64,000 nucleotides of DNA, from the NCBI RefSeq assembly GCF_008727865.1, contig NZ_VTWU01000006.1, positions 186,001-250,000 on the forward strand, written 5' to 3'. A model generated the notes under the pieces. That model made no database searches, was not told the origin of the DNA, and was given only the letters and a program-made list of their open reading frames with translations. The position numbers and the translations under genes are program-made. This DNA is from Hymenobacter busanensis (lineage in GTDB: Bacteria; Bacteroidota; Bacteroidia; Cytophagales; Hymenobacteraceae). Below, piece after piece: positions 53,575 through 61,721 of the stretch. Numbering within the stretch: position 1 is the stretch's first letter; every line of letters begins with the position of its first letter.

Positions 53575-54321
53575 CTACGACATGTGCTGCCCGCCGTTGA
53601 TGGCTAGGTTCGAGCCGGTGATGAACCCGCTCTGGTCCGAAATCAGGAACGCCACGGCGTCGGCAATTTCGGTGGGGCCGCCCAGGCGCCCCACCGGAAT
53701 CTGGGCAATAATCCGCTCCCGGATGTTCTCGGGCACGGCCATTACCATTTCCGTTTCGATGTAGCCCGGCGAAATGGTATTGACCGTAATACCGTACTTG
53801 GCCACCTCCAGCGCCAGCGACTTGGTGAAGCCGTGCATGCCCGCCTTGGCCGTGGAGTAGTTGGTTTGCCCGTACTGCCCCTTCTGCGCGTTGATGGACG
53901 AGATGTTGATGATGCGCCCGAAGCGCCGCTCCACCATACCCTGAATCACGTGGCGGGTGCAGTTGAACACACTGTTGAGGTTGGTGTTGAGCACCTCATC
54001 CCAGTCGGCCTTGCTCATCTTCACAAATGAGGTGTCGCGGGTAATACCGGCGTTGTTGATCAGGATGTCGATGGGGCCGATGTTCTGCTCCACCGTCTGC
54101 ACCATGGCCCCCACCGAGTCGAAGTCGCCCACGTCGCCTTTGGCCAGCTCAATGTGCAGCCCTTCTTTGTCGAGTTCCTGCTGCAGCACGGCGGCTTTCT
54201 CGTCGTTGCGGAAATTGCCCACCACCCGGTAGCCCAATTCCCCCAGCTTGCGGCACAAAGCCGTGCCAATGCCGCCCGTACTGCCCGTAATCAACGCAAC
54301 TCGCTTGTTCTCCTGGTTCAT
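53575..54321 (-). CDS. phbB: acetoacetyl-CoA reductase / 3-oxoacyl reductase (SDR)
   Basis: 248 residues, the usual PhbB length. Classical SDR with NADP motif TGSTGGIG (residues 12-19), NNAG (89-92), catalytic Ser142, Tyr155 and Lys159 (INISSINAQKGQYGQTNYSTAKAG). The GQYGQTNYSTAKAGMHGFTK segment and the C-terminal GYIETEMVMAVPE and GFITGSNLAINGGQHM are typical of acetoacetyl-CoA reductase rather than FabG. Reaction: acetoacetyl-CoA to (R)-3-hydroxybutyryl-CoA, for polyhydroxybutyrate or related pathways. No polymerase gene is in the window. Confidence 0.87.
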   Translation of the reverse strand: MNQENKRVALITGSTGGIGTALCRKLGELGYRVVGNFRNDEKAAVLQQELDKEGLHIELAKGDVGDFDSVGAMVQTVEQNIGPIDILINNAGITRDTSFVKMSKADWDEVLNTNLNSVFNCTRHVIQGMVERRFGRIINISSINAQKGQYGQTNYSTAKAGMHGFTKSLALEVAKYGITVNTISPGYIETEMVMAVPENIRERIIAQIPVGRLGGPTEIADAVAFLISDQSGFITGSNLAINGGQHMS

Positions 54322-54748
54322 GTCGTGTAAAAGCCTACTCGGTTGGTGCGTTGCGGGAGGATGGCACGCCAAGCGGATACTTCAGCCTGTTTGCTGTCGG
54401 CTACCGATTCCCCTCGCGCCGCTTTTCGGGCTACAATGAACGAAGGGATGCCCAAACTACCAGCAACCTCGCCTAAAGTAGCGGCCTCAGCCCGCCTATG
54501 AGTGGCCCCGCACCAGCGCAGGCAGTCGGCCTTAAAACACGCCGAAGCTGTGTACCAAGCCCTTTTGCGAGGGGCTGCTCCTTTGGCAAAGCCAATACGT
54601 GCCAAGGCCCGTATATTTAAGTCAGTCAGCCTAAAAAACCTGCTGATCGGGGCCGCGCCGGCTGACTGGTGCCCCGCCGAACCCAACCGCCGCTTGCCGT
54701 ATATCCTGCTCCCGTTCTCATCCGTCGTGCTCTAATCTGGGTTGCCGC
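54322..54748. other. intergenic divergent region
   Basis: 427 bp between the phbB start and the next gene. An open frame on the minus strand has no family resemblance and looks fortuitous. No structured element seen. Confidence 0.45.
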
Positions 54749-55141
54749 ATGGACGTACTCTACGACACCCCTCAGCTGTCCATTTCCTTCGACCCCAGCA
54801 ACGACTGGCTCTACGTCGAATGGAAGGGCAACCATACGGCCGAATCGGCCCGCACGGGCGGCGAGTTGGTGCTACAGTACCTGCGCAGCCACCCCTGTCA
54901 CAAAATGCTCAACGACAACAGCCAAGTGACCAGCGAATGGGAGAAAGGCGCGCGGTGGGTGGGCACCGAGTATTACCAGCGCCTTGCACAGCAGCAGGTG
55001 CGCCATGTGGCCTGGATTTGCCCGCCCAACTGGGGCGCCCGCAAATCCATGGAAACCGCCATGCTCTTCATCACCCAGCCCGTCGTCGTGCTCTTCGACG
55101 ACTTGGCCTCGGCCTATTTCTGGCTGAAACGACTGCAGTGA
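54749..55141 (+). CDS. uncharacterised protein, STAS/SpoIIAA-like fold suspected
   Basis: 130 residues, cytoplasmic. Alternating strands and helices: LSISFDPSNDWLYVEWKGNHTAESARTGGELVLQYL, then HKMLNDNSQVTSEW, HVAWICPPNWGARKSMETAM and VVVLFDDLASAYFWL. The pattern beta-beta-alpha with LNDNSQV resembles SpoIIAA-like/STAS proteins common in Hymenobacteraceae with no assigned function. The fold is an inference from pattern only. It converges on the PmtA-like methyltransferase gene. Confidence 0.6.
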   Translation: MDVLYDTPQLSISFDPSNDWLYVEWKGNHTAESARTGGELVLQYLRSHPCHKMLNDNSQVTSEWEKGARWVGTEYYQRLAQQQVRHVAWICPPNWGARKSMETAMLFITQPVVVLFDDLASAYFWLKRLQ

Positions 55142-55184
55142 GTCCCGAGCCGCCGTTACCAGGCGCACGGCTGCGGTGGTCGAT

Positions 55185-55775
55185 TCAGGCCGCTGCAGTG
55201 GCAGGCTTGCTGGCCGACTCTGCCGCTTTGGGCGCATACACCAGCACGTGCGCGGGCGGCACGTTCAGCAGCACGTGGACGTGGTTTTCGGGCCGAAAAA
55301 ACCGCTCGAACAGCCGCTTGTTGCGCAGCGAATACTGAAACAGCACCAGGCGGCCGTTGGGGTGCAGCAATTGGGCCGTGTGCTCCAGGATGCGCCATCC
55401 CATCCGCCGTGGCAGCGACGAAAACGGCAGCCCGCACACCACGTAATCGACGTGCGGAATGCCCAGCCGCCGCAGGTGCGCGCCTGTTTGGTCGGCCGAG
55501 CCGTGGATGATGTGCACGTTGGGCTGTTCGCGGTAGCGTTCCTGCAGCTGCCGGGCAAAGCGCCGGTTCACTTCCATCAGCACGACGGCCGTTTCGGCGC
55601 GGCGGCGCTGCAGCAGCACGTCGGTGAAAACGCCCGTGCCCGGACCGTACTCCACAATGCATTCGGCGCGGGCAAAGTCGATAGGCGATATTACTTGTTC
55701 GGTCAGCTCGTGCGAACTGGGTACCAACGAGCCCACAACCGATGGATTGCGGATGAATTCGACGAGAAACGACAT
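55185..55775 (-). CDS. class I SAM methyltransferase, phospholipid N-methyltransferase-like
   Basis: 196 residues. The opening MSFLVEFIRNPSVVGSLVPSS is typical of PmtA-type phospholipid methyltransferases related to rRNA adenine dimethylases. The SAM-binding motif I is VEYGPGTGVFTDVLL (about 40-54), followed by VLMEVNRRFARQL, YVVCGLPFSSLP (the family's catalytic (N/D)LPF-like motif IV) and GRLVLFQYSLR. Likely reaction: methylation of phosphatidylethanolamine head groups or a related small molecule. Start chosen at 55775 because similarity begins there. Confidence 0.75.
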   Translation of the reverse strand: MSFLVEFIRNPSVVGSLVPSSHELTEQVISPIDFARAECIVEYGPGTGVFTDVLLQRRRAETAVVLMEVNRRFARQLQERYREQPNVHIIHGSADQTGAHLRRLGIPHVDYVVCGLPFSSLPRRMGWRILEHTAQLLHPNGRLVLFQYSLRNKRLFERFFRPENHVHVLLNVPPAHVLVYAPKAAESASKPATAAA

Positions 55776-55879
55776 GGGGCAGCAAAAGCAAATACAGCCC
55801 GAATACGCAGGAACGGCGCCGGCAGATACGGCCTGGCGCCACGCCCGGGGCAGTGGCACCGGCTAACCGGGTTGCGCCG

Positions 55880-57064
55880 CTAGCGCGGCAGCAGAATCTG
55901 GAACGTGGTGCCCTCTCCCACCGTGCTGGCTACCTCCACGCGCCCGCCCGCCTGGTGCACCAGCCGGTTGACGAGGTACAGCCCCATCCCCGAACCCGGC
56001 ACTTCGGGATGAAAGCGTCGGAAGAGCTGAAACAAGTCCCGGCCGTGGCGTTCCAGGTCGATGCCCAAGCCGTTGTCCTGCACGCTGAGCAGCACGTGGT
56101 TGTGGTCGGCCGGGGCGGTGCGCACCTGCACGTGCGGGGGGCGGCCGGGGGCTGCGTACTTGAGGGCGTTGCTGAGCAGATTAAAGAGGATGCTGTGCAG
56201 GCCGGGTCGGGTCAGGCGCAGCGTGGGCACTGCGGAGAAGTCCAAGTCGAACGTGGCGCCGTCTTCCGGCAGCCGCTCCCGCAGGCTCCGCACAATTTCT
56301 TCGGTAAAGGAGAGCATCGGCACGGCCTCCACGGGCACTTGCTCCAGCATTCGTTGCAGCTGCACCACTTCCGTGAGGCCCGCAATGGTATCGAGAATCT
56401 GTTGCAGCGCGCCGTCGAACATGCCCACGAGTTGCTCGGCTTCGGGGTCGTGAAAGGTGGCCGTGCGCTTCAGCTCCCGAAACAGACCGACCATGTTGTG
56501 CAGGGGCTGCTTGAGGTCGTGCGAGGCCGTGTACACGAAGCTGTCGAGGTCGGCGTTGATGCGCGTGAGCTGCTCGTTCTGGCTCACCAGCTGCTCGTTG
56601 GCCCTGGCCAGCTGGACGCTTTGGTCCTCGGCCTGGGTTTTGGCCCGCAGCAGCTCCTGCTCGTATTTGCGGCGCTCGGTAATATCGAACAGGGTGACGC
56701 GCACCACCAGCGGTTTATCAGCATCGCGCAGGAGCGTGGCGTTCAGCAGCACTGGCAGGGTGGAGCCGTCTTTGCGGCGCAGCAGGTAGCTCATTTCGCG
56801 CACTTGCCCGTGCAGCAGCAGCAGCGGCGCGCAGTGCATTTCGTAGTGCATGCGCGCGCCCGTGGTCAGGAGCTGCTGCAGGCACCAGTTGGCTACCAGC
56901 TCTTCGCGGGTGTAGCCCAGCCAGTCGAGCAGGGTTTGGTTAAGCTTCACCAGGGTGCCATCGGGCAGACAGGAGCAGTAGCCGCAGGGCGCATGCTCGT
57001 AGAGGTCGTCCAGGTTTTCCTGGGTCAGACGCAGGTCCAGCTTGGGCAACGGCTCCTGGCTCAT
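55880..57064 (-). CDS. PAS-domain sensor histidine kinase coupled to the RsbQ-like gene
   Basis: 394 residues, cytoplasmic. N-terminal PAS domain (about 15-130; APCGYCSCLPDGTLVKLNQTLLDWLGYTREEL), a coiled coil (135-170), HisKA-type dimerisation helix with phospho-accepting His182 in YTASHDLKQPLHN, and HATPase domain with NLLSNALKYA, DNGLGIDLE and GSGMGLYLVN. The start ATG overlaps the stop TGA of the RsbQ-like gene (ATGA), so translation is coupled. In Bacillus, RsbQ works with the PAS phosphatase RsbP; here the partner is a kinase, suggesting a modified energy- or ligand-sensing pathway. No response regulator adjoins. Confidence 0.88.
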   Translation of the reverse strand: MSQEPLPKLDLRLTQENLDDLYEHAPCGYCSCLPDGTLVKLNQTLLDWLGYTREELVANWCLQQLLTTGARMHYEMHCAPLLLLHGQVREMSYLLRRKDGSTLPVLLNATLLRDADKPLVVRVTLFDITERRKYEQELLRAKTQAEDQSVQLARANEQLVSQNEQLTRINADLDSFVYTASHDLKQPLHNMVGLFRELKRTATFHDPEAEQLVGMFDGALQQILDTIAGLTEVVQLQRMLEQVPVEAVPMLSFTEEIVRSLRERLPEDGATFDLDFSAVPTLRLTRPGLHSILFNLLSNALKYAAPGRPPHVQVRTAPADHNHVLLSVQDNGLGIDLERHGRDLFQLFRRFHPEVPGSGMGLYLVNRLVHQAGGRVEVASTVGEGTTFQILLPR

Positions 57065-57882
57065 ACTTCTGCGGTGCGTGCCGCCGCCAGAAACTGGTCG
57101 ATGGCGTCGATGGTAGCTTGCGGGACGCTCAGATGGGGGCAGTGCCCGGTGGTATCGAGCACCACCAACTCGCTGGCGGGCAGTTGCCGATGCAGGTACT
57201 CCCCCACGGCGACCGGCGCAATGGCGTCGTGGGCGCACTGCACAATGAGTACCGGCAGGCGCCGCTTTGCCAGGGCCGCTACGTCGGCGCGGTTGTCGGA
57301 GAGAAACGTGACGCGGGCAAAATGCCGGGCAATGGCGGGGTCGGTGCGGCAGAAGCTGGCGTTGAGTTCGGCGGCTAGCTCGGGCCGCTCGGGGTGGCCC
57401 ATGATGACGGGCGTGATGGCGCCCGACCACCCCAGGTAATTTTGGTCCATGGCTTCGAGCAGTTCCTCGATGTCGGCCTGCTCGAAGCCGCCGGTGTAGC
57501 CCGCGTCGTTGATGTAACGCGGCGAAGGCCCTACCAGCACCAGCCGGTCGATGCGCGTTGGTTCGCGCAGTGCTGCCAGCACCGCAATCATGGCACTTAC
57601 CGAATGTCCCACCACCGCCACGTGGTGCAGGTCGAGTGCCGCCAATACCGCCAGTACGTCATCGGCGTGGCCGTCGAGGGTGCTGTAGCGGGCCGGGTCG
57701 TAGGCCGTCAGGTCCGACTGCCCGGCCCCCACCAAATCGAGCAGCACCACGCGGTACCGGTCCTCGAAGGCCGGCGCCACCAAGCGCCACATGCGCTGGT
57801 CGCAGCCAAAGCCGTGCACGAACACCAGCGCCTGGCTCCCCGTGCCCGACACCGACACGTTGTTGCGTTTGAGAACATCCAT
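57061..57882 (-). CDS. rsbQ: RsbQ-like alpha/beta hydrolase
   Basis: 273 residues, close in length and sequence pattern to Bacillus subtilis RsbQ and to the plant receptors D14/KAI2. N-terminus RNNVSVSGTG, FVHGFGCDQRMW, LLDLVGAGQSDLTAYDPARYSTLDGHADDV, catalytic Ser94 in VGHSVSAM, Asp219 in QCAHDAIAP and His247 in TTGHCPHLS; the last two numbers equal those I recall for RsbQ. In Bacillus it supplies or recognises a small hydrophobic ligand that activates the PAS domain of RsbP in the energy-stress pathway. Here it is translationally coupled to a PAS histidine kinase. Confidence 0.88.
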   Translation of the reverse strand: MDVLKRNNVSVSGTGSQALVFVHGFGCDQRMWRLVAPAFEDRYRVVLLDLVGAGQSDLTAYDPARYSTLDGHADDVLAVLAALDLHHVAVVGHSVSAMIAVLAALREPTRIDRLVLVGPSPRYINDAGYTGGFEQADIEELLEAMDQNYLGWSGAITPVIMGHPERPELAAELNASFCRTDPAIARHFARVTFLSDNRADVAALAKRRLPVLIVQCAHDAIAPVAVGEYLHRQLPASELVVLDTTGHCPHLSVPQATIDAIDQFLAAARTAEV

Positions 57883-58092
57883 AAGAACAGTTAAGCAAAC
57901 TGTTGCTGGGGGCAGCGCCGTCACGAGCGGCACCGCGCAGGCCGCTTACCCAGCCCTTAAAGGTAGCAGTTGCAGCCAATCACCGAATCGGTTTCAGCAG
58001 GTATTGCACGGATAAATGTCGCCCACGAAGCCCGGCCTTGCGGCCCACCAACAACGTACCGCCCTTTACCCGAAGCGGCGGGCAGAGCCACA

Positions 58093-58122
58093 AAAAAGCC
58101 CCGGTTTGTGCCGGGGCTTTTT
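58093..58122. terminator. intrinsic terminator, probably bidirectional
   Basis: AAAAAGCCCCGG and CCGGGGCTTTTT pair perfectly over 12 bp with a 6-nt loop. It is downstream of the minus-strand small gene ending at 58145. Confidence 0.88.
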
Positions 58123-58144
58123 CTGATTCGGGGAGTCGGCCGCG

Positions 58145-58420
58145 CTACCCCTGCAAGGTGGCATAGTGCGCGTCGATGGCTTGGCTCATGGCGTCCTGAA
58201 ACGCCACCAGCAGCTTGCTGCGCTCGGCATCGGGCATGCTTTGCAGCGCCTGCTCGATGGTGGCGCGGTACACGTGGGCCATAAACGTGGCGCCGTAGGT
58301 CGTGTAAAACCCGTCGTGGATTTTGTTGAACGCCACTTTTTCGGCCGACGAGATGGTCAGCGACAGGGCCAGCCACTCCTTGGCGTTGTTGGCCAGGCTC
58401 AGTTGTAAATCTTGATTCAC
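58145..58420 (-). CDS. small helical protein of unknown function
   Basis: 91 residues, no signal peptide, predicted all-helical (MNQDLQLSLANNAKEWLALSLTISSAEKVAFNKIHDG...). Ends in a further helix pair (RSKLLVAFQDAMSQAIDAHYATL). Not recognised. It lies 36 bp downstream of the two overlapping small genes at 58457-59088 on the same strand and shares a terminator with them, suggesting a three-gene operon. Confidence 0.6.
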   Translation of the reverse strand: MNQDLQLSLANNAKEWLALSLTISSAEKVAFNKIHDGFYTTYGATFMAHVYRATIEQALQSMPDAERSKLLVAFQDAMSQAIDAHYATLQG

Positions 58421-58456
58421 GGGAGAAAGGAAAAGTAAACGGGAAAACTATTGTGC

Positions 58457-58798
58457 CTACTGCTTCCGGCGAAACGGCCGGAACACAAACGGCACGAAGG
58501 GCGGCTCTGCTTCGCCTATGCCGCCGTGGGCCGCGTAAAATTGTCCGATGGCCGCTTCCAGGGCCGGCCGATCGTGCAGGGAGGTGGTGGCAAACACGTC
58601 GGTGGCGGCCAGCGGGGCCACCTCCGTGCTCAGGCGGCACTGGGCCACGCCCAGCGGATGCTCAATGAACAGCAGGGCGCCGTCTTTGGCCCGGTGGTCG
58701 TGCTGGTAAGACCAAGCGGTGTCGAATGCCGGGCGGGCGCCAAACTGTTCGCGTTGGGTGGGGGCAAAGCCGAGGCTTCGCAGGTAGGCGTCCGTCAT
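58457..58798 (-). CDS. small protein of unknown function (paralogue of the next gene)
   Basis: 113 residues, cytoplasmic, mixed alpha/beta. Opens with AYLRSLGFAPTQREQFG, then AWSYQHDHRAKDGALLFIEHPLGVAQCRLS and ends PFVPFVFRPFRRKQ. The opening helix and the strand GALLFIEHPLG align with ELLRAFGFARFASPAG and TMVLYDDGELTLLEAVEG of the upstream gene, so the two look like diverged paralogues. The start ATG overlaps the upstream stop (58795-58798, ATGA). Not recognised. Confidence 0.6.
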   Translation of the reverse strand: MTDAYLRSLGFAPTQREQFGARPAFDTAWSYQHDHRAKDGALLFIEHPLGVAQCRLSTEVAPLAATDVFATTSLHDRPALEAAIGQFYAAHGGIGEAEPPFVPFVFRPFRRKQ

Positions 58799-59088
58799 GA
58801 TAAAGGGGAAAAAGAAGGCTTGGGAGAGGTCAGGACTTCGGCGGGCCAGTTTACCTGCCGCAGCAGCACCCGCAACTCGGCCTCGGAGGCCACGCGCCCC
58901 TGGAAGCTGTAGAGCAACTGGCCTTCCACGGCTTCGAGCAGCGTCAGCTCGCCGTCGTCGTAGAGCACCATGGTTTCCTGCCCACACTCGCTGGGGCGGC
59001 TGTAGCGCGTTTGGCCAGCGGGCGAGGCGAAACGCGCGAAGCCAAACGCCCGCAGTAGCTCGGCGGAGGGCTGATAAAACGACGACAT
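58795..59088 (-). CDS. small protein of unknown function
   Basis: 97 residues, cytoplasmic, mixed alpha/beta: SSFYQPSAELLRAFGFARF, SECGQETMVLYDDGELTLLE, LLYSFQGRVASEAELRVLLRQV. Not recognised. First of three same-strand small genes (59088 to 58145) with a 4-bp overlap to the second. Start at 59088 preferred; an in-frame ATG 27 bp upstream exists. Confidence 0.6.
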   Translation of the reverse strand: MSSFYQPSAELLRAFGFARFASPAGQTRYSRPSECGQETMVLYDDGELTLLEAVEGQLLYSFQGRVASEAELRVLLRQVNWPAEVLTSPKPSFSPLS

Positions 59089-59443
59089 GAGGGGAACCGG
59101 GAAGAGGTGCCGCAACGGGCACCGGGTGGCATGCGCGATAGGCAGCGCGGGGCGCTGCCACAGTCAACAGTGTTGCTACCACTACGGCCGGTATGCTCTA
59201 CAACCCGGCCCGGCCGCTTAAGTTCAAATAAAGTCGGGTTATATGCCGAACGCCCGATTTTTCGGCAGCCCCAAGCCGCCATCCGTCAGTCGCCGAGCCG
59301 GCCGCCAGCGGAGGTGTCCTGCCTTATGCGCCTTGGGCAGTAGTACCCGCAGGGCACAGGTGAGCAAAACAGTCATGAAAATTCTGTAAATTATTACACC
59401 CATCTATGTGTCACCGGCGTCAGCTTTTACCTCGTTTTCAGCC
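59089..59443. other. intergenic divergent region
   Basis: 355 bp between the small-gene operon and the UspA gene. Contains AT-rich patches (59220-59245, 59375-59400) where promoters are likely, and the self-complementary pair GCCGAACGCC/TTTTTCGGC near 59243-59262. No gene recognised. Confidence 0.45.
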
Positions 59444-60298
59444 ATGCAACATCTTCTCGTTCCCACTGATTTCTCGGCCGAAGCCCATCACGCTTTCGAA
59501 GTGGCGCTGCAACTCGCGCACCGCACCGACAGCCGCCTCACGCTGCTGCACGTGGTCGACTCGCCCGGCGCTACGGGCATGGTCTCGACGGGCGGCGCCT
59601 TGAGCAGCGCCAGCATCAACAGCGTTTTCATGGTGCAGCTGCTGCAGGCCACCCGGCACCGCATGCAGACCCTGCTGGCCGAGGCCTCCCGCCTCCAACC
59701 GGGCGTGCTGGTGCACGACATGGTGGAAACCGGCCCCGTGGAGGCGGCAATTCTGGACGTAGTAAAGCAGCAGCAAATTGACCTAGTGGTGGTGGGCGCG
59801 CACGAGCACCGGGCCGGCTTCCACCTCTTCACGCCCGACTCGGTGGCCGAACGGCTGGTACGGTTGGCACCTTGCCCGGTGCTTACCGTGAAACACCCCG
59901 CACCGCGCTTCGACGTGCATTCCATCGTCTTCGCTTCCGATTTTGCCCCCGAGGCCGATGCGGCGGCGCCCCAGCTGCGCCAGCTACGGGCGGCCTTTCC
60001 CGAAGCCACCCTACACCTGCTCGACGTGGTGGCTGCGCCCGAGGAGTTTTCGGCCGCCATTGAGCGCATTCACGCGTTTGCAGCCCGGCACCACTTCGAG
60101 GTTTATGAGCCCGACGTGTACAGCAGCGCCGAGGTACGTACCGGCATTCCGCGCTATGCCCAGCAGGCCCACGCCGACCTGGTGGTGATGCTCACGCACG
60201 GCCGCACCGGCTTGCGGCATCTGCTGCAAAGCAGCATTGCCGAAAGCGTGGCGGTAAAAGCCTCGGCGCCCGTTCTCACGTTTCACCCACACGCCTAA
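59444..60298 (+). CDS. universal stress protein, two Usp domains in tandem
   Basis: 284 residues. Domain 1 (about 1-145) starts MQHLLVPTDFSAEAHHAFEVALQLA and has VGAHEHRAGFHLFTPDSVAERLVRLAPCPVLTVK. Domain 2 (about 150-284) starts SIVFASDFAPEADAAAPQLRQL and ends LTHGRTGLRHLLQSSIAESVAVKASAPVLTF. The G-x2-G-x9-G(S/T) ATP motif is only partly kept in each half. Tandem Usp proteins of this length are common in Bacteroidota and respond to stress or starvation. Start at 59444 gives the standard N-terminus. Monocistronic. Confidence 0.88.
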   Translation: MQHLLVPTDFSAEAHHAFEVALQLAHRTDSRLTLLHVVDSPGATGMVSTGGALSSASINSVFMVQLLQATRHRMQTLLAEASRLQPGVLVHDMVETGPVEAAILDVVKQQQIDLVVVGAHEHRAGFHLFTPDSVAERLVRLAPCPVLTVKHPAPRFDVHSIVFASDFAPEADAAAPQLRQLRAAFPEATLHLLDVVAAPEEFSAAIERIHAFAARHHFEVYEPDVYSSAEVRTGIPRYAQQAHADLVVMLTHGRTGLRHLLQSSIAESVAVKASAPVLTFHPHA

Positions 60299-60726
60299 CT
60301 CTCTTGACGCTGCCGCGCCAAATGCGGCCTATGCTACTACACAAAAGCGCCCCTAGCCGTCTGCCGGGGGCGCTTTTACACTAGGCGGGCCGTCGCGCAT
60401 GGTACCACACCTGAAACCATGCGAGTTGCCGCATTTGACGACCAACCTCTTTGATTTAAACGACTAACAATGCCCGTAGCTGCGCCATAACTACGGTTCT
60501 TGCACTACGCGATGCACGGATTTTGGCCTACGTGTTTTGTCCCAACCGACCGAAACGCGCCTCAAAAGACAACAGGATTGCGACAACTACGCAGAAGGGC
60601 AGTCTGTTTTTTTACCTTTCGCCAGGAAAAATGAGGGTATTTACGGTCCGTTTCCGACTCTTCTTTGGGCAACTTAGAGCCTAATACCTTCTTTTTGCTC
60701 TTGTCCTCACTCGTTCCGCCCGAGCT
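60299..60726. other. intergenic region with terminator and long AT-richer leader
   Basis: 428 bp. After the terminator at 60343-60377 a lower-GC stretch (about 60440-60700) precedes the next gene; it is long for a leader and shows no recognisable RNA motif or ORF. Confidence 0.45.
60343..60377 (+). terminator. intrinsic terminator after the Usp gene
   Basis: AAAAGCGCCCC-type arm pairs with GGGGGCGCTTTT over 11 bp, followed by a short T-tract. Confidence 0.85.
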
Positions 60727-61038
60727 ATGGAATCAACGCTACTGCTGTCTGAAAGTCCCTGGTACATGTTGCGCGTGCATGTAGAGGCCAGCGGCCCGGT
60801 GGCCGCGCTGTTTCTGATTACCCATACCCGGCGCGGTACCGACGTGCACGAGTTTGAGCTGCCCTACATGCTCTGGGAGTCGCTGGGTACTCGTGCTGCC
60901 GCCGACCTGGTAGCACGCCACTACCGCCAGCACTACCCCGAAGCGGTGCGGCGTCTAGGGGCCCGCATCGTGCAGCGCCGCATTGCGGCCCGCTTGGCGC
61001 TGCACTACGGCGAGTTGCATCCCCGCCCCCACTCCTAA
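60727..61038 (+). CDS. small protein of unknown function, paralogue of the following gene
   Basis: 103 residues, cytoplasmic, beta strands then helices. The segment ELPYMLWESLGTRAAADLVARHYRQHYPEAV aligns residue by residue with MPRLLWSSMGTEEAAAFITERYFDAYPAV of the next gene, so the pair are tandem paralogues. C-terminus basic (RIVQRRIAARLALHYGELHPRPH). Not recognised. 33 bp to the next gene, same strand. Confidence 0.6.
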   Translation: MESTLLLSESPWYMLRVHVEASGPVAALFLITHTRRGTDVHEFELPYMLWESLGTRAAADLVARHYRQHYPEAVRRLGARIVQRRIAARLALHYGELHPRPHS

Positions 61039-61071
61039 GCACGGCGCCCGGTTGACCCCCACTTTTTCAGC

Positions 61072-61365
61072 ATGAGCGGTTCTGTTTCTTATACCATTCA
61101 GGCCAGCGCCGCCCCGGCCACCGCCATGGTGCGCGTACGCATCAAGTGCAGCGCTTCCGAAGGCTCCCACCGCTGGCGCCTCGACATGCCGCGTCTGCTC
61201 TGGTCGTCGATGGGCACCGAAGAGGCCGCCGCGTTTATCACCGAGCGGTATTTCGATGCTTATCCTGCCGTGCGGGAGCCGGTGGGGCCAAGCCACATAT
61301 CCTGGGCCATTGCCACGTCGCTGCTCGATGCCGATCAGTTTTTCGGCCCGAACCCCGAAGGTTGA
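61072..61365 (+). CDS. small protein of unknown function, paralogue of the preceding gene
   Basis: 97 residues. N-terminal strands (SYTIQASAAPATAMVRVRIKCSASEG), then WRLDMPRLLWSSMGTEEAAAF, the segment shared with the preceding gene, and ISWAIATSLLDADQFFG at the end. The shared segment can be written hPxhLWxShGTxxAAxhhxxRY. No known family recognised; the compact size and tandem pairing suggest a homologous functional pair. Confidence 0.6.
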   Translation: MSGSVSYTIQASAAPATAMVRVRIKCSASEGSHRWRLDMPRLLWSSMGTEEAAAFITERYFDAYPAVREPVGPSHISWAIATSLLDADQFFGPNPEG

Positions 61366-61721
61366 AGCAAAGCCAAAATCAGCAGTTGGCCGCAACGCTC
61401 ACAGCTCCTACCCCAACCGGGTTGCCCTGTTGGCCGGCCCCCTCTGCGAATACACGGGCGCTCCTAACGATACGGCCGACGCGGTGCAGGCACCACGCTC
61501 CCATTCCTTTGCGCCGTTGCTTCTTCGGTTGACATCGGTCTACGCTGACCCTACCCACGTGCTCCAGAGCCAACGGGGTTTTGTACCGTGGCAGTCAGGT
61601 TGCGAGCCTTCGTTGCTAGTGGTGCTAAAAAATTCACTCCAAGGCACCTTCTTTGGCATTGAATATAGTACTGCAACCAGCCCGCATTCGGCAGCCTGCC
61701 GGTGCTGATTTTGCCCCGGTG
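61366..61721. other. intergenic region
   Basis: 356 bp between the small gene and the convergent UvrA2-like gene. An open frame is present but has no family resemblance or consistent codon bias. Nothing else recognised. Confidence 0.45.

Noticed and set aside
54322-54686. Minus-strand open frame of about 120 codons upstream of phbB
   Set aside because: No recognisable domain, poor codon bias, and it would fill the promoter region of two divergent genes.
61256-61708. Plus-strand open frame overlapping the end of the small gene at 61072-61365
   Set aside because: It overlaps the better-supported paralogue in another frame and has no homology pattern.
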